A stretch of DNA of 33,638 nt, taken from NCBI RefSeq assembly GCF_900110145.1, contig NZ_FOCP01000030.1, forward strand, positions 1 through 33,638, read 5' to 3'. Numbering within the stretch: the first letter of the stretch is position 1; the number at the start of each line of letters is the position of its first letter. This stretch comes from Nitrosomonas marina. Its GTDB lineage: Bacteria; Pseudomonadota; Gammaproteobacteria; Burkholderiales; Nitrosomonadaceae. The position numbers and the translations under genes are program-made. The notes below the pieces were generated by a model. The model made no database searches and was not told the origin of the DNA. It saw nothing but the letters and a program-made list of their open reading frames with translations. Of this stretch, positions 8,030-17,866 are shown one piece after another.

Positions 8030-9532
8030 ATGAGTAATTTTGGATGGAAGGGAAGGAAAAGTCTGTTCGGCCTGGGGCGGAAAATATTGCCGTGTTTTGC
8101 GGCAATCCTGTTGCTTACAAATGCACCCTATGTACAGTCGGCGTTGACGCTCTTTGTCGATACGAAAACCAATCAGGTATATACCACGCCGGGAAAGAAC
8201 CGGGTAAAGCTTGGTGATTTTGAGCCCGTGAGACGGGCCGGAAATGCAGCTGTCCAGGCTGACGAAAAAAACGCACAGGCGATTGAGGCGAGAATCGATC
8301 ATAAGATGCAAGAACTCAAAGCGCTGGAAACCAGGCTGGAAGAACAACAACAGGCAATACAGGCGGCAGCTGAACAGCCTGAGCCGGTTCTGGCGCCTGA
8401 ACCCGAGGCGGAAAAAACTGCAGCAAAAGAGGAGACGAAATGGTATGACAGAATCAAGATCGGCGGATATACGCAGTTTCGTCAAAGTGCCGGTCTAGGT
8501 GGTGATCTGGAAAATCTGTCGTCGCCCGGTGACAAATCGATCGAAGAAGATACCAATTATTTCATTCGCCGTGCGCGACTGGTATTCCAGGGCGATATCA
8601 CCGATCATCTGAAACTTTATATGCAGACAGAATTCGCTGGCGGCGATGTTTCGGTGCGTGATATGTATGGCGACCTGTACTTCGATAAGAAAAAGGAGTT
8701 TCGTGTGCGTCCGGGTATGTCGAAGATTCCGAACAGTTTCGAGTTGTTGCAGTCCAGCCGCGACCGTCTGGCTTTCGAACGTGCAGATCCGCTCAGTACT
8801 GGTGTTCGCAACGAACGGGACACGGGCGTGTTCTTTTACTGGACGCCCGAGCATATCCAGAAGCGTTTCAGCTACTTGAAGAAAGGGCTTAAAGGATCAG
8901 GAGACTATGGTGTCATCGGTATTGGCGCGTATACTGGTCAGGGTATTAACGAACGCGACAAAAATGACAATCTGCACTTTGCTGCACGGCTGACATATCC
9001 GTTCCAGTTCAGTAACGGACAGATTTTCGAAGCCGGCGTGTATGGCTACACCGGTCGCTTTGTACCGACGGTCGCGGCAAACGCCGATGCCGGCATTCTC
9101 GCAGCACCGTCCTTCAATAAAAAAGGTTATCGCGATGCGCGTATCGGGCTTCATGCGATTTTATATCCGCAACCATTCGGTCTCCAGGCTGAATGGAACT
9201 GGGGCAAGTCACCACAATTGAACGATGACAGGACGCGTATCGTATCCGGCAATATCAACGGTGGTTACGTACAGGCGATGTATAAATACGACAGTTCGTG
9301 GGGCCCTCTTATTCCGTATTTCAAGTGGCAAAAATATGACGGTGCGGAGAAGTTCGCGGATAATGCGCCATTCGCCCGTGTCCGGGAAATCGAAGCGGGT
9401 CTTGAATGGCAGATACGACCGGAAGTTGAATTCGTTATCGCTTACTCGCACATGGACAGAACCAACGTCAAAAACCTGGTCCATGTGAAAGATGCTAATT
9501 TGATGCGGTTTCAGTTGCAGTGGAATTATTAG
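8030..9532 (+). CDS. Outer-membrane porin, phosphate-selective porin O/P family
   Basis: The 500-residue protein starts behind GGAGAAA. It has a signal peptide with a hydrophobic core at residues 19-31 and a likely cleavage near residue 38 (VQS-A). A short DUF-like segment follows, then a charged coiled coil (about 70-112) that may trimerise or contact the peptidoglycan, and a proline/glutamate linker. The beta-barrel begins at KIGGYTQFR (about 142) and ends with the aromatic residue of LQWNY, the signal for BAM-dependent assembly. Alternating strands and the FIRRARLVFQGDI block match OprO/OprP porins, which pass phosphate or polyphosphate. True specificity cannot be read from sequence. A Pho-box-like array precedes it and a probable terminator follows. 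Confidence 0.9.
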   Translation: MSNFGWKGRKSLFGLGRKILPCFAAILLLTNAPYVQSALTLFVDTKTNQVYTTPGKNRVKLGDFEPVRRAGNAAVQADEKNAQAIEARIDHKMQELKALETRLEEQQQAIQAAAEQPEPVLAPEPEAEKTAAKEETKWYDRIKIGGYTQFRQSAGLGGDLENLSSPGDKSIEEDTNYFIRRARLVFQGDITDHLKLYMQTEFAGGDVSVRDMYGDLYFDKKKEFRVRPGMSKIPNSFELLQSSRDRLAFERADPLSTGVRNERDTGVFFYWTPEHIQKRFSYLKKGLKGSGDYGVIGIGAYTGQGINERDKNDNLHFAARLTYPFQFSNGQIFEAGVYGYTGRFVPTVAANADAGILAAPSFNKKGYRDARIGLHAILYPQPFGLQAEWNWGKSPQLNDDRTRIVSGNINGGYVQAMYKYDSSWGPLIPYFKWQKYDGAEKFADNAPFARVREIEAGLEWQIRPEVEFVIAYSHMDRTNVKNLVHVKDANLMRFQLQWNY

Positions 9533-9577
9533 CGGATAGCTGAGAAGCAGTCTGTATAGTCGCCGCCTTGTCAGCAG

Positions 9578-9630
9578 CGGACGAAAACAGGTTTGGTTAT
9601 TGGTTAAATCAACATATTTTCGTCCGTTTT
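9578..9630 (+). terminator. Probable terminator of the porin gene
   Basis: A perfect 10-bp stem (CGGACGAAAA at 9578-9587 with TTTTCGTCCG at 9617-9626) is followed by TTTT. The loop is long, about 29 bases, which weakens it. Its position, 45 bases after the porin stop, fits a transcription end. Confidence 0.5.
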
Positions 9631-9919
9631 AGCCTCGTATCGCATTTTTAATCTAACGCTGCTTATCGATTTTGCGGCATACGATATGTCAATCAGACTG
9701 CGCTGTGTGCCATTCGCCAGAACGGGTTTTTGCAAATAAAGCAGTCTGGTGACAATGTCCGTTGACCGATGCAACCGAATCTCTTGCGGTATGGTCTCGG
9801 TGGTTGGTTTTATGTGATATCGACTGCGTATCGATTTGGAAATGTTTTTGATTATAAGAAATGTAACTGGCACTGTGGCATTTTATTTAAAATGGGTTGC
9901 GCCGTGTTTTTTATGCCCT
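9631..9919. other. Spacer between the porin terminator and the HNH nuclease gene
   Basis: An 89-codon minus-strand frame crosses this spacer (9604-9873). It starts at GTG without a ribosome binding site, resembles no known protein, and ends inside the porin terminator stem. I treat it as chance. Nothing else is recognisable here. Confidence 0.5.
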
Positions 9920-10543
9920 TTATCTAGGCAAACAATCGGCAGCTAGCCGTTTTAGAGCGTTACGCTCCTCTCTGCTGTAAATCAGCCGGTACTTGTCCTT
10001 GACATGTTGCCAGCGGCGGCCGTATTCGCACCAGAACGACCTGTCTGGCGGCAGCCATTCATGTGGAGCTTTGTCGGATTTGGCCTGGTTGGTGGCATCA
10101 TCGACGACGAGCAGATTGTCGAAATCGTTAGCGAATGTGCGACGCTGCGCGCGCGTCCAATTGTCTGCACCATGCCTGTGGGCATGTGCGAGCGGCACGA
10201 TATGATCGATGTCGACATCGGAAGCTTTTGTGAATTTTCTGCCAGTGTAAGGGCCGATCCATACGCCGGTCTTGACAGTGCACCGACGCGCGTCTTTGAA
10301 TTGAACAGGTATACGGCTGGTTGCAATGAGCATTTCCTGTCGGGTGTTCTGGCAGTCCCTGTCTGCATCAATCCAGTGCGGCCAGTCTTTGCGCTGGTAG
10401 GGTGTGCTGGTTGTCTGGATACCGTCGGTTGGTTGTACCTGTTTGGCAAGTTGCTGACAACCGGACAAAAAGATCAGCGTCAGTAAAATAAGCGCGGTAG
10501 CGAGTCTGACCGAGGGCATTGTTTTGTCGAGTTTGCTATGCAT
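9920..10543 (-). CDS. Secreted HNH nuclease lipoprotein (DUF1524-type)
   Basis: The 207-residue product has a leader with lipobox LSGC (lipidated C29), so it should be anchored outside the inner membrane. The mature part matches the extracellular HNH endonuclease family. It has DVDIDHIVPLAHAHR (D113, H114), the ANDFDNLL block (about 138-145), NQAKSDKAPHEWLPP (152-166) and the late WCEYGRRW...K..Y segment. Four cysteines in the mature domain (64, 88, 172, 204) could form two disulfides, as expected outside the cytoplasm. The role is inferred to be degradation of external DNA for nutrients, or periplasmic DNA handling. It stands alone, divergent from the large peptidase gene. The first ATG is used; no strong Shine-Dalgarno is visible. 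Confidence 0.85.
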   Translation of the reverse strand: MHSKLDKTMPSVRLATALILLTLIFLSGCQQLAKQVQPTDGIQTTSTPYQRKDWPHWIDADRDCQNTRQEMLIATSRIPVQFKDARRCTVKTGVWIGPYTGRKFTKASDVDIDHIVPLAHAHRHGADNWTRAQRRTFANDFDNLLVVDDATNQAKSDKAPHEWLPPDRSFWCEYGRRWQHVKDKYRLIYSREERNALKRLAADCLPR

Positions 10544-10683
10544 GTTCAGCTGCCAGGCTTTATCGCGCGGATGGATTTACCAAAATATATGGGGTATGCT
10601 TGAACGCCAATACAGCCTTGTTGCTATTCAATACCGCCGTCTGCGGTTCTGTAATTTGATATGACCTGGATAAATCTGAATAC

Positions 10684-13600
10684 ATGAATGTCTATAAAAC
10701 GTGTCAATTATTAATTGTTCTCATAACCAGTCTTGCCATGCTGTTCTGCAGCATGGCCGCATTGAGCTACGGTGAGATATTTCATCACCAGATGGATGTG
10801 TCAATCGTACCGGATTCAGCAGAAATCAAAGTTGTCGACCGGATCAAGATTCCACAACACTACCTAGAGAGCGCTTCAACAGCGATTCAATTCAGTCTGC
10901 ATGCTCATCTGACGATTGATGCCGTAGGAGGTGGCAAGGTGGTGCCCGCTGAAACAGGTGCGCTAAAAAGCGCATCTGTGCCCTTGCGGCATTATACGTT
11001 GATACCGGAATCCTTGTCCGAACCGGTGACCCTGCATTACAGCGGCACCATTCATCATGCTGTTCAGGAACCAGGACAGGAGTATGCACGCAGTTTCAGT
11101 TACACGCCTGGTGTCATTTCATCTGAAGGCGTATTTCTTGCCAGTTCGAGTGTCTGGTATCCCCATTTTAGTGAACCGATGGTGTCGTTTCGCATGAACG
11201 TGCGATTGCCGTCCCAATGGGATGCGGTCAGCCAGGGCTCGCTGATCAGCGATCATATTGATGAATCCGGTACTGTTGTGGTCTGGGAGGAATTGAATCC
11301 GCAGGATGATATTTACCTTGTTGCCGGTCGTTACCAGCGTTACAGTCAATCTGCAGGCGCAGTGCAGACAATGGTATACCTGCGCGAGGTGGATGAGCCG
11401 CTTGCGCAACGGTATCTGGATGTCACGGCGCAATATATCGGTATGTATGGCAAGCTGATCGGTTCTTATCCTTACAGCAAATTTGCGCTGGTCGAGAATT
11501 TCTGGGAAACCGGTTATGGCATGCCTTCGTTCACTCTGCTCGGACCAAAGGTGATTCGCTTTCCATTTATTCTGCATTCATCGTATCCGCATGAGATATT
11601 GCATAACTACTGGGGTAATGGTGTGTTCGTCGATTACACCAGAGGCAATTGGGCGGAAGGACTCACGGCGTATCTAGCCGATCACCTGGTTAACGAACAG
11701 CGTGGCAAAGGTGAGGAATATCGGCGCGACGTGTTGCAAAAATACGCCGATTTCGTTGGCAAGAAAAAAGATTTTCCCATTGCGCGTTTTGTTGCACGTC
11801 ATAGTTCGAGTTCTGAAGCGGTCGGATACGGAAAAACCATGATGTTTTTTCATATGTTGCGAAGGCAGGTCGGCGACGAGACGTTTATTCGTATGCTGCG
11901 GCAATTGTATGACCAGTATAAATTCAAGCAGGCGGGTTTTGACGATCTGCAGGCCCTGTTTGGTGAACTGGGATCTGGTGATTTTTCCACATTTTTTGAG
12001 CAATGGGTACATCGCGCCGGTGCACCCGAACTGACTTTGCAGAATGCGGTCGCAAAAAAAACACCGCATGGTTACGCGCTTAAAATCAGATTCAAACAAT
12101 CACAGCAAGACGAGGTGTATCAACTACAGGTGCCTGTCGCGGTCTACCTGGAGGGTGAAACGCAGGCATATCAGACGCAGGTGGACATGAAGCAGCGCGA
12201 ACAGGTAATTGAATTGGATTTTCAATCGCGTCCGCTGCGTGTGGAGATCGATCCCCAGTTTGATGTTTTCAGGCGTCTGGACAGCCGTGAAATACCGCCA
12301 GCGCTTTCGCAGGGATTTGGCGCCGAGTCACCGCTGCTGATTTTGCCCAGTGATGAAGATGCGCACATGCGGGAGGCATATGCAAAACTGGCTGAAACCT
12401 GGCAGCGGTCGCAACCGGGCCGGTTTGAAATAAAGCGCGATGATCAGCTGGAAAACCTGCCATCCGATCGTATGGTCTGGATCATGGGCTGGCAGAACCG
12501 TTTTGCCGGACAAGCTGCAGACATATTGACAGAACATGCTGTACGATTTGATGGAAGGCGGTTGACACTGAACGAACGGGCGTTTACAGATGATGCTCAT
12601 GCGATAGTATTGACCGCGCGTCAACCGTCGCAAGCAGACAAGACGATCCTTTGGGTGGCTGCACATAATCCGCCGGCTGTTGCCGAGCTGGCCCGAAAGC
12701 TGCCGCATTATCGCAAATACAGTTATCTGGCTTTTGAAGGCGACGACCTGGCGAATATCCATAAAGGTCAATGGCCGGTTATTCAGTCACCGTTATCGGC
12801 TGTTGTCCGGCAACCCGACGATGAATCAGAAAATCCCGTTTATATGGCCAAACTGGAAAAACGCGTGGCGCTGGCGCAATTGCCACCGGTTTTTTCGGCC
12901 AGCCGTATGATCAAGGATATCACCTATCTGGCCGGCGAGGCGTTGATGGGGCGCGAATTGGGCAGTGCCGAGCTCGATGAAGCTGCTCACTATATTGCAC
13001 AGCAATTTCAGCAGGCAGGTTTGCAGCCAGGTGGTGACGGTGGCAGCTATTTCCAGAATTGGCAGCAGAATGTCGGCACGACCAAGGGGACAATTACTTT
13101 GCGCAATGTGGTCGGTATTCTGCCTGGTAATAATCCGCAATTGACCGAGGAGAGCGTAGTGATCGGTGCACATTACGATCATCTTGGTACGGGCTGGCCG
13201 GATGTGCGTACAGGTAATCAGGGAAAAATTCACTATGGTGCGGATGATAACGCCAGCGGTGTGGCTGTAATGCTCGAGCTGGCGCGTCAGGTCGCTTCAA
13301 AGTGGCGGCCGGAACGCAGTATCGTGTTTATCGCTTTTACCGGTGAAGAGTCCGGATTGCTGGGATCGAAGTATTATATCAATCATATGAAAGATTATCC
13401 TGCTGAAAAAGTAACTGCCATGCTGAATCTCGATACCGTGGGGCGTCTGGGCGAGCTCCCTGTCACTATACTGGGAGCTGGCAGTGCACAGGAACTGGTG
13501 CATGTCTTTCGTGGCGCGGGCTTTGTGACGGGCATTTCGGTTAATGCGGTGCTTGACGACTTCGGGTCCAGTGACCAGGCAGCCTTTATCGAGGCGGGCA

Positions 13601-14076
13601 TACCGGCAGTGCAGTTTTTCGGGCGTGCGCACGAAGACTATCATGCGCCTGGCGATACGGTTGATAAAATTGATGCTGCCGGACTTGTCAAAGTTGCGGC
13701 TGTGCTTAAAGAAACAGCTGAGTATCTGGCCAGCCGTATCGAACCGTTGACTGTGACGCTGCAATCCGGTACGGCGCACGGTGCGCAGCAGGCAGGCGAG
13801 CCCAAAGCCAGACGCCGCGCCCGACTGGGTACGGTCCCGGATTTTGCATACCGTGGACAGGGCGTACGCGTTGACAGCGTCATAGCCGGAACCCCCGCGC
13901 ATCAAGCGCGACTACAGACAGGTGATATCCTGATACGTCTGGCCGATCAGCAAATCAACGATCTGGCCTCATATTCCGAGATTCTGAAAACGCTGCAAGC
14001 GAGACAGTCGGTCGAACTGCACTATCACCGCGAAGGGCAGGCGCATATGGTTGAAATCATACTCGATGTGCGTTAA
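10684..14076 (+). CDS. Exported M1-like / M28 / PDZ metallopeptidase fusion
   Basis: The product has 1130 residues. A signal peptide (about 1-29) is followed by an M1 aminopeptidase-like region with the zinc motif H303-E304-I-L-H307 and a third ligand E325 in NWAEG; only 17 residues separate H307 and E325 against 18 in classic M1. A linker region (about 530-730) follows. Next is an M28 aminopeptidase domain with zinc ligands H830 (AHYDH), D855 (DDNASG), E889 with catalytic E888 (GEE), D917 (NLDTVG) and H987 (DYHAPGDT). A C-terminal PDZ domain (about 1040-1128) carries [13 protein letters not shown] and [10 protein letters not shown]. Both active sites look intact, so it may trim peptides in two ways in the periplasm. 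The gene stands alone and the substrate is unknown. Confidence 0.9.
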   Translation: MNVYKTCQLLIVLITSLAMLFCSMAALSYGEIFHHQMDVSIVPDSAEIKVVDRIKIPQHYLESASTAIQFSLHAHLTIDAVGGGKVVPAETGALKSASVPLRHYTLIPESLSEPVTLHYSGTIHHAVQEPGQEYARSFSYTPGVISSEGVFLASSSVWYPHFSEPMVSFRMNVRLPSQWDAVSQGSLISDHIDESGTVVVWEELNPQDDIYLVAGRYQRYSQSAGAVQTMVYLREVDEPLAQRYLDVTAQYIGMYGKLIGSYPYSKFALVENFWETGYGMPSFTLLGPKVIRFPFILHSSYPHEILHNYWGNGVFVDYTRGNWAEGLTAYLADHLVNEQRGKGEEYRRDVLQKYADFVGKKKDFPIARFVARHSSSSEAVGYGKTMMFFHMLRRQVGDETFIRMLRQLYDQYKFKQAGFDDLQALFGELGSGDFSTFFEQWVHRAGAPELTLQNAVAKKTPHGYALKIRFKQSQQDEVYQLQVPVAVYLEGETQAYQTQVDMKQREQVIELDFQSRPLRVEIDPQFDVFRRLDSREIPPALSQGFGAESPLLILPSDEDAHMREAYAKLAETWQRSQPGRFEIKRDDQLENLPSDRMVWIMGWQNRFAGQAADILTEHAVRFDGRRLTLNERAFTDDAHAIVLTARQPSQADKTILWVAAHNPPAVAELARKLPHYRKYSYLAFEGDDLANIHKGQWPVIQSPLSAVVRQPDDESENPVYMAKLEKRVALAQLPPVFSASRMIKDITYLAGEALMGRELGSAELDEAAHYIAQQFQQAGLQPGGDGGSYFQNWQQNVGTTKGTITLRNVVGILPGNNPQLTEESVVIGAHYDHLGTGWPDVRTGNQGKIHYGADDNASGVAVMLELARQVASKWRPERSIVFIAFTGEESGLLGSKYYINHMKDYPAEKVTAMLNLDTVGRLGELPVTILGAGSAQELVHVFRGAGFVTGISVNAVLDDFGSSDQAAFIEAGIPAVQFFGRAHEDYHAPGDTVDKIDAAGLVKVAAVLKETAEYLASRIEPLTVTLQSGTAHGAQQAGEPKARRRARLGTVPDFAYRGQGVRVDSVIAGTPAHQARLQTGDILIRLADQQINDLASYSEILKTLQARQSVELHYHREGQAHMVEIILDVR

Positions 14077-14441
14077 CCACTTGTTTTGTAATTATTCATA
14101 TCAATGAACTTTTGTAGAATAACTGTGTTCTCAAATACAATTAATGTGATCATGGATGAATATCTATAGATTTTCTCGATCATGACCTGTTTGTGCAGAC
14201 AGAGTGTGGGAACAATAATATCAATTGGGAATTATAAGCCCGTTTCATGCATACGCTGAATGCGATTTGCTTTGATTGTCCAGTGTATTAGAAATGCACG
14301 GTTTTGCCGGGTTATATTCAGTGAAAAGTAAAACAGAATCTATTAAAATAATAGGAAACAACGAGATTGTTCATCTGTCCTGTCAAGGTTCAAGCATTGT
14401 CAGCGCACTGTTTTTTTACTTTTATTGTCTCTGGATTTTTA
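14077..14441. other. Gene-free spacer before the TPR lipoprotein gene
   Basis: These 365 bases are A+T-rich and hold no convincing gene. A 10-bp palindrome (ATCTATAGAT) lies near 14163 and a GATCATG word is repeated on both sides of it (about 14148 and 14178). These could be operator-like, but no regulator can be named. The promoter of the TPR gene must lie here. In-frame codons from 14367 to 14441 extend the TPR reading frame but look untranslated. Confidence 0.4.
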
Positions 14442-16208
14442 ATGAAACTTAACACTCTTGTTCTTCTGTTGATACTTGGTCTGACTGCGTGCGCCCAGCT
14501 TCCCGTACAGGAAGATGGTGAAATAGCGAAAAAATCCACCCAATCCGAAAAAGCCGCCGATTCGGACAATTCCAGTCATGACAACGCAGAAGAACAAATC
14601 GATGAAACGAAGTTGCCCAGGCTGGAACTGACCGCACCGATACTATTTGATTTTCTGCTTGCTGAAACTGCATTGCAGCGTGGCAATCTTGAGATCGCCG
14701 TCAGCCGTTACCTGAAACTGGCGCACATGACGCGCGACCCGCGTATTGCCAAACGTGCCAGTGAAATTGCGCTGCATGCACGCCAGCCGTTTGCGGCTGA
14801 AAAAGCTGCATCAATGTGGGTCGAATTCGATCCGGATTCACTTGATGCACGACAGACATACGCTGCGATGCTGGTTAATTTCGGTAAACTGGATGCAGCG
14901 TTTCCTCACCTGGAAAAATTACTGGCCTCAGACAAGGAAAATGTCGGTGCGGCGTTCATGCAGCTCAACCAGCTTTTGTCCCGTAATCCAAATAAAAGTG
15001 AAATACTGCGATTGATCCACAAGCTGGCTGTACCGTATCCAAAATTGCCGGAGGTGCATTTTGCTATTTCGCAGGCGGCCTGGTTTGCCGGTGAATATGA
15101 AACGGCTCAGGCTGAGATGGAACAGGCGCTTTCACTGCGTCCTGACTGGGAGATTGCCGCCGTACAGAACGGCAGAATGTTGCAACGGCATTCCAATATT
15201 GATGCCGCCAATTTCTACCGCGCCTTTCTTAAGAAATACCCGGAAACAACCGAAGTGCGAATTGCTTATGCACGGCTTCTGGTTGAGCTGAATGAGAAAG
15301 AACTGGCACAGAAACAGTTACGAATTCTCTTTGACAGGAATCTCGAGGATGCGGAAATCATGGTGGTGATTGGACTGATTTCAACGGAACTGTACGATTT
15401 TGATATGACGGAAACGAGCCTGAAAAGAGCACTGGCTTTGGGCTATAAGGACGCCAGTGCGATACACTTTCATCTGGCCAGAGTTTATGAGGAAATGCAA
15501 CAGTCCGACCTGGCGATGGAATCTTACCGGCAGGTCAAGCGAGGCGGGCGATATTTGCCCGCGCAGATTCGTTATGCCGACTTGCTGGCGCAAAAAGGAC
15601 AACTGGATGATGCGCGTTCGCATATTCAACAGTTACCGGCAGCAAACGATCAGCAAACTGCACATTTGATTCTGGCCGAAGCACAGATCATGCGTCGTGC
15701 GGGTTCTCATCAGGAAGTATTCAGAATCCTCGATCGCGGGTTGGAAAAATTGCCCGATTACCCGGAATTGCTGTATGACCGGGCGCTGGCTGCTGACAAA
15801 ATCGGGAAGTTTGAAATTCTGGAAAAAGATTTACGGAAATTAATCGAGCTCAAGCCGGACAATGCGCATGCCTATAATGCACTGGGATACAGTTTTGCGG
15901 AGCGTGGTCTACACTTGCCCGAGGCGCTGCAGCTAATTAAAAAAGCAGTCGAGCTGTCGCCAGATGATCCGTATATCATGGACAGCCTGGGCTGGGTTTA
16001 TTACCGGATGGGGAATATAACAGACGGATTGAATTATTTAAATCGTGCTTTTGCAATCAGTCAGGATAGTGAAATCGCTGCGCATCTGGGTGAAGTGCTA
16101 TGGGTTCAGGGTGCGCGCGAAGACGCTGAGGACGTCTGGCAATCCGCGCTCGAAAAAGACCCGGACAATGAAGTGCTGCTGGAAACTATTAAACGGCTTA
16201 AGCAGTGA
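14442..16208 (+). CDS. TPR-repeat lipoprotein
   Basis: The start ATG at 14442 gives MKLNTLVLLLILGLTAC, a proper lipoprotein leader with the lipidated cysteine at residue 17. The longer frame from 14367 would bury it. The 588-residue protein has a charged linker (to about residue 60) and then tandem tetratricopeptide repeats to the end. The last units are clear, for example the helix pairs around AYNALGYSFAERG and YIMDSLGWVYYRMGN. Proteins of this type sit upstream of lolB-ispE in many betaproteobacteria and are annotated only as TPR proteins. A scaffold role in outer-membrane or lipoprotein handling is inferred from position. Here the min operon and a minus-strand gene separate it from lolB. 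Confidence 0.88.
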   Translation: MKLNTLVLLLILGLTACAQLPVQEDGEIAKKSTQSEKAADSDNSSHDNAEEQIDETKLPRLELTAPILFDFLLAETALQRGNLEIAVSRYLKLAHMTRDPRIAKRASEIALHARQPFAAEKAASMWVEFDPDSLDARQTYAAMLVNFGKLDAAFPHLEKLLASDKENVGAAFMQLNQLLSRNPNKSEILRLIHKLAVPYPKLPEVHFAISQAAWFAGEYETAQAEMEQALSLRPDWEIAAVQNGRMLQRHSNIDAANFYRAFLKKYPETTEVRIAYARLLVELNEKELAQKQLRILFDRNLEDAEIMVVIGLISTELYDFDMTETSLKRALALGYKDASAIHFHLARVYEEMQQSDLAMESYRQVKRGGRYLPAQIRYADLLAQKGQLDDARSHIQQLPAANDQQTAHLILAEAQIMRRAGSHQEVFRILDRGLEKLPDYPELLYDRALAADKIGKFEILEKDLRKLIELKPDNAHAYNALGYSFAERGLHLPEALQLIKKAVELSPDDPYIMDSLGWVYYRMGNITDGLNYLNRAFAISQDSEIAAHLGEVLWVQGAREDAEDVWQSALEKDPDNEVLLETIKRLKQ

Positions 16209-16268
16209 TTTATGCTCAATAAAGCAACCAACCCATCAGGCTGTATAAAGGGCGGTCGTTATAGGGGT

Positions 16269-17522
16269 TCAGTATACAAAAGGCAATGATTCCACGCGCT
16301 GTTCAATCGTACTGACCAGGTGATGATATGCCGGTGTATCAAAGTTACCGTACTGTTGCCTGAAAACGGTTTTGGACAATGATTCGGGAAGATCATCCCA
16401 TTTCGGCATGAGACCTTTGTCATCAATTCCCTGATTGACCAGTTGCTGTAATCGGACCGCGTCTGTATGACTGGCTGTGGCAATTTCCCCGAACCGGGTG
16501 CCGGCACGGTCTGCCGCGATATCGTTAAATGAAAAACCGCTGCCACTGCGTTTATCTTCAATTTCCTTGTAAAGTCCGATGGCGTCAGACAAAGCCGTGT
16601 CAGCGTAAGCAGTAATAGCCGCTGAAATAATAAAATGCTGGGCAAAATCCCTGCGACCATCGAGGGTTACGACCGGACGATGCAGAAATGGGCGATCCGC
16701 TGCTTCAGGTACCAGAAAATTGAGGGGCAGACCCATGATGTAAAATGTTGCTGCCAGTATGGCTGCGCGGTTTTCTTTTTGTGCTGGATTATTAACTGAA
16801 TATCGTGTAGCCATTTGCATGAGTGGCTGCAAGACCTGCGACAGGTCGAGTTCAGGCCGGTGCCGGTTGCTTTGGGTAAGCAGATTGTAATAGCGGTTAA
16901 CGCGTTGTTGTTCAGATTTGCGGAGTACGGGAAAATGGCCGTTTGACAAATTGAGTCCCCCTTGCCACTGATACCGGATCCTGAGAGCGGTGGCTGAAAT
17001 GCGCATGTGCTTGACTGCAGATAATATCGTGTCGTAGCTGGAGTGATTGTGCAGCCAGCGGATTGCCTGATTGACTAAAAACTGACTGATAGCATCCGGT
17101 ATTGAAATGTGACCGATACTGACCGCATGTGGTTTTGGCAGCCAGTCGCTTTCCACGAAAGTGGCTTCAAGGTTAATAAATCCCGGGACTGCATTAAAAG
17201 GTAGTGGCAGACTGGCCCGGATTTTTGCCTGGCGGTGTGCTATGTGCATTTGTGCGTGACCATTGGCCAGATGTTTTACCAGATAATTTGCTGCGATATC
17301 CGCATCTTCTGGATGAATACTGATTGTCACAATACGGTTGTTCAGTATACGCTGGCGGTGTTGATCAAACGCTTGCCTAAAGCGTTCTATATGTTCGGGA
17401 GAAACTTGTGTCTGCTGTTCGACATACGGTTTTTCGTCAATGATCAGAAAAATCAACAAGCCGAACAGTAATGACGTGGTGCAGGCAGTTGCGACCAGGA
17501 AAAATAACAATTTTCGAACCAT
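16269..17522 (-). CDS. Membrane-anchored protein of unknown function with a YfiM/DUF2279-like motif
   Basis: I do not recognise this 417-residue protein as a named gene. A single N-terminal membrane segment (about residues 5-28) would anchor it with most of the chain in the periplasm. The C-terminal third carries the pattern R-D-F-A-Q-H-F (H296), then G-L-Y-K-E-I-E-D (K319, E320, D323), then G-F-S-F-N-D-I-A-A-D (D334, D338) and A-G. Histidine, then KE..D, then fS..D...D is the layout I associate with small YfiM-like proteins of unknown function, so a metal site or hydrolase is possible, which is inference only. It converges on the TPR gene with 60 bases between stops and diverges from minC. 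Confidence 0.75.
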   Translation of the reverse strand: MVRKLLFFLVATACTTSLLFGLLIFLIIDEKPYVEQQTQVSPEHIERFRQAFDQHRQRILNNRIVTISIHPEDADIAANYLVKHLANGHAQMHIAHRQAKIRASLPLPFNAVPGFINLEATFVESDWLPKPHAVSIGHISIPDAISQFLVNQAIRWLHNHSSYDTILSAVKHMRISATALRIRYQWQGGLNLSNGHFPVLRKSEQQRVNRYYNLLTQSNRHRPELDLSQVLQPLMQMATRYSVNNPAQKENRAAILAATFYIMGLPLNFLVPEAADRPFLHRPVVTLDGRRDFAQHFIISAAITAYADTALSDAIGLYKEIEDKRSGSGFSFNDIAADRAGTRFGEIATASHTDAVRLQQLVNQGIDDKGLMPKWDDLPESLSKTVFRQQYGNFDTPAYHHLVSTIEQRVESLPFVY

Positions 17523-17866
17523 AGTCGTTATAAGTCACTCGTACAGTAATTATGTATTAACACCACAATATCATTAAAACTGTGTTGTAGGAAAATTACA
17601 TTTTTCTGATAACCGTACTGCTGGTTTGTAAACAAGTTATAATTACCCACGTATAGTCAAGTGGCATGTTTTCGCCTGAATGGATCCAGACATCAAATAG
17701 TCGTGAAAAGACAATATCAGGCACACAATTCAAGGGTATGGATTATTGTCGAGAAATTTGCTGAAAATATTCTGCGGGCTAAATATAAATGATGGCATCG
17801 ATATGACCAATTCTGATCTATCTGTATAATTACGAGAGCCAATCCCAATCCAACAATTGATGAAAG
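17523..17866. other. Divergent intergenic region before minC
   Basis: These 344 bases separate the minus-strand membrane protein gene from the min operon. They are A+T-rich and hold no gene. The only element I can point to is the minC promoter candidate at 17803-17830. A second TATAAT-like box at about 17636 has no acceptable -35 element. Confidence 0.5.
17803..17830 (+). promoter_or_regulatory. Candidate sigma-70 promoter of the min operon
   Basis: ATGACC (17803-17808, four of six matches to TTGACA) is separated by 16 bases from a perfect TATAAT (17825-17830). Transcription would start near 17837, leaving a leader of about 30 bases before minC. Confidence 0.5.

Noticed and set aside
9604..9873. 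89-codon minus-strand frame between the porin and nuclease genes
   Set aside because: It starts at GTG with no ribosome binding site, resembles nothing known, and its end lies in the porin terminator.
14367..14441. Longer start for the TPR gene
   Set aside because: It would place 25 residues ahead of a clean lipoprotein leader and hide the lipobox.
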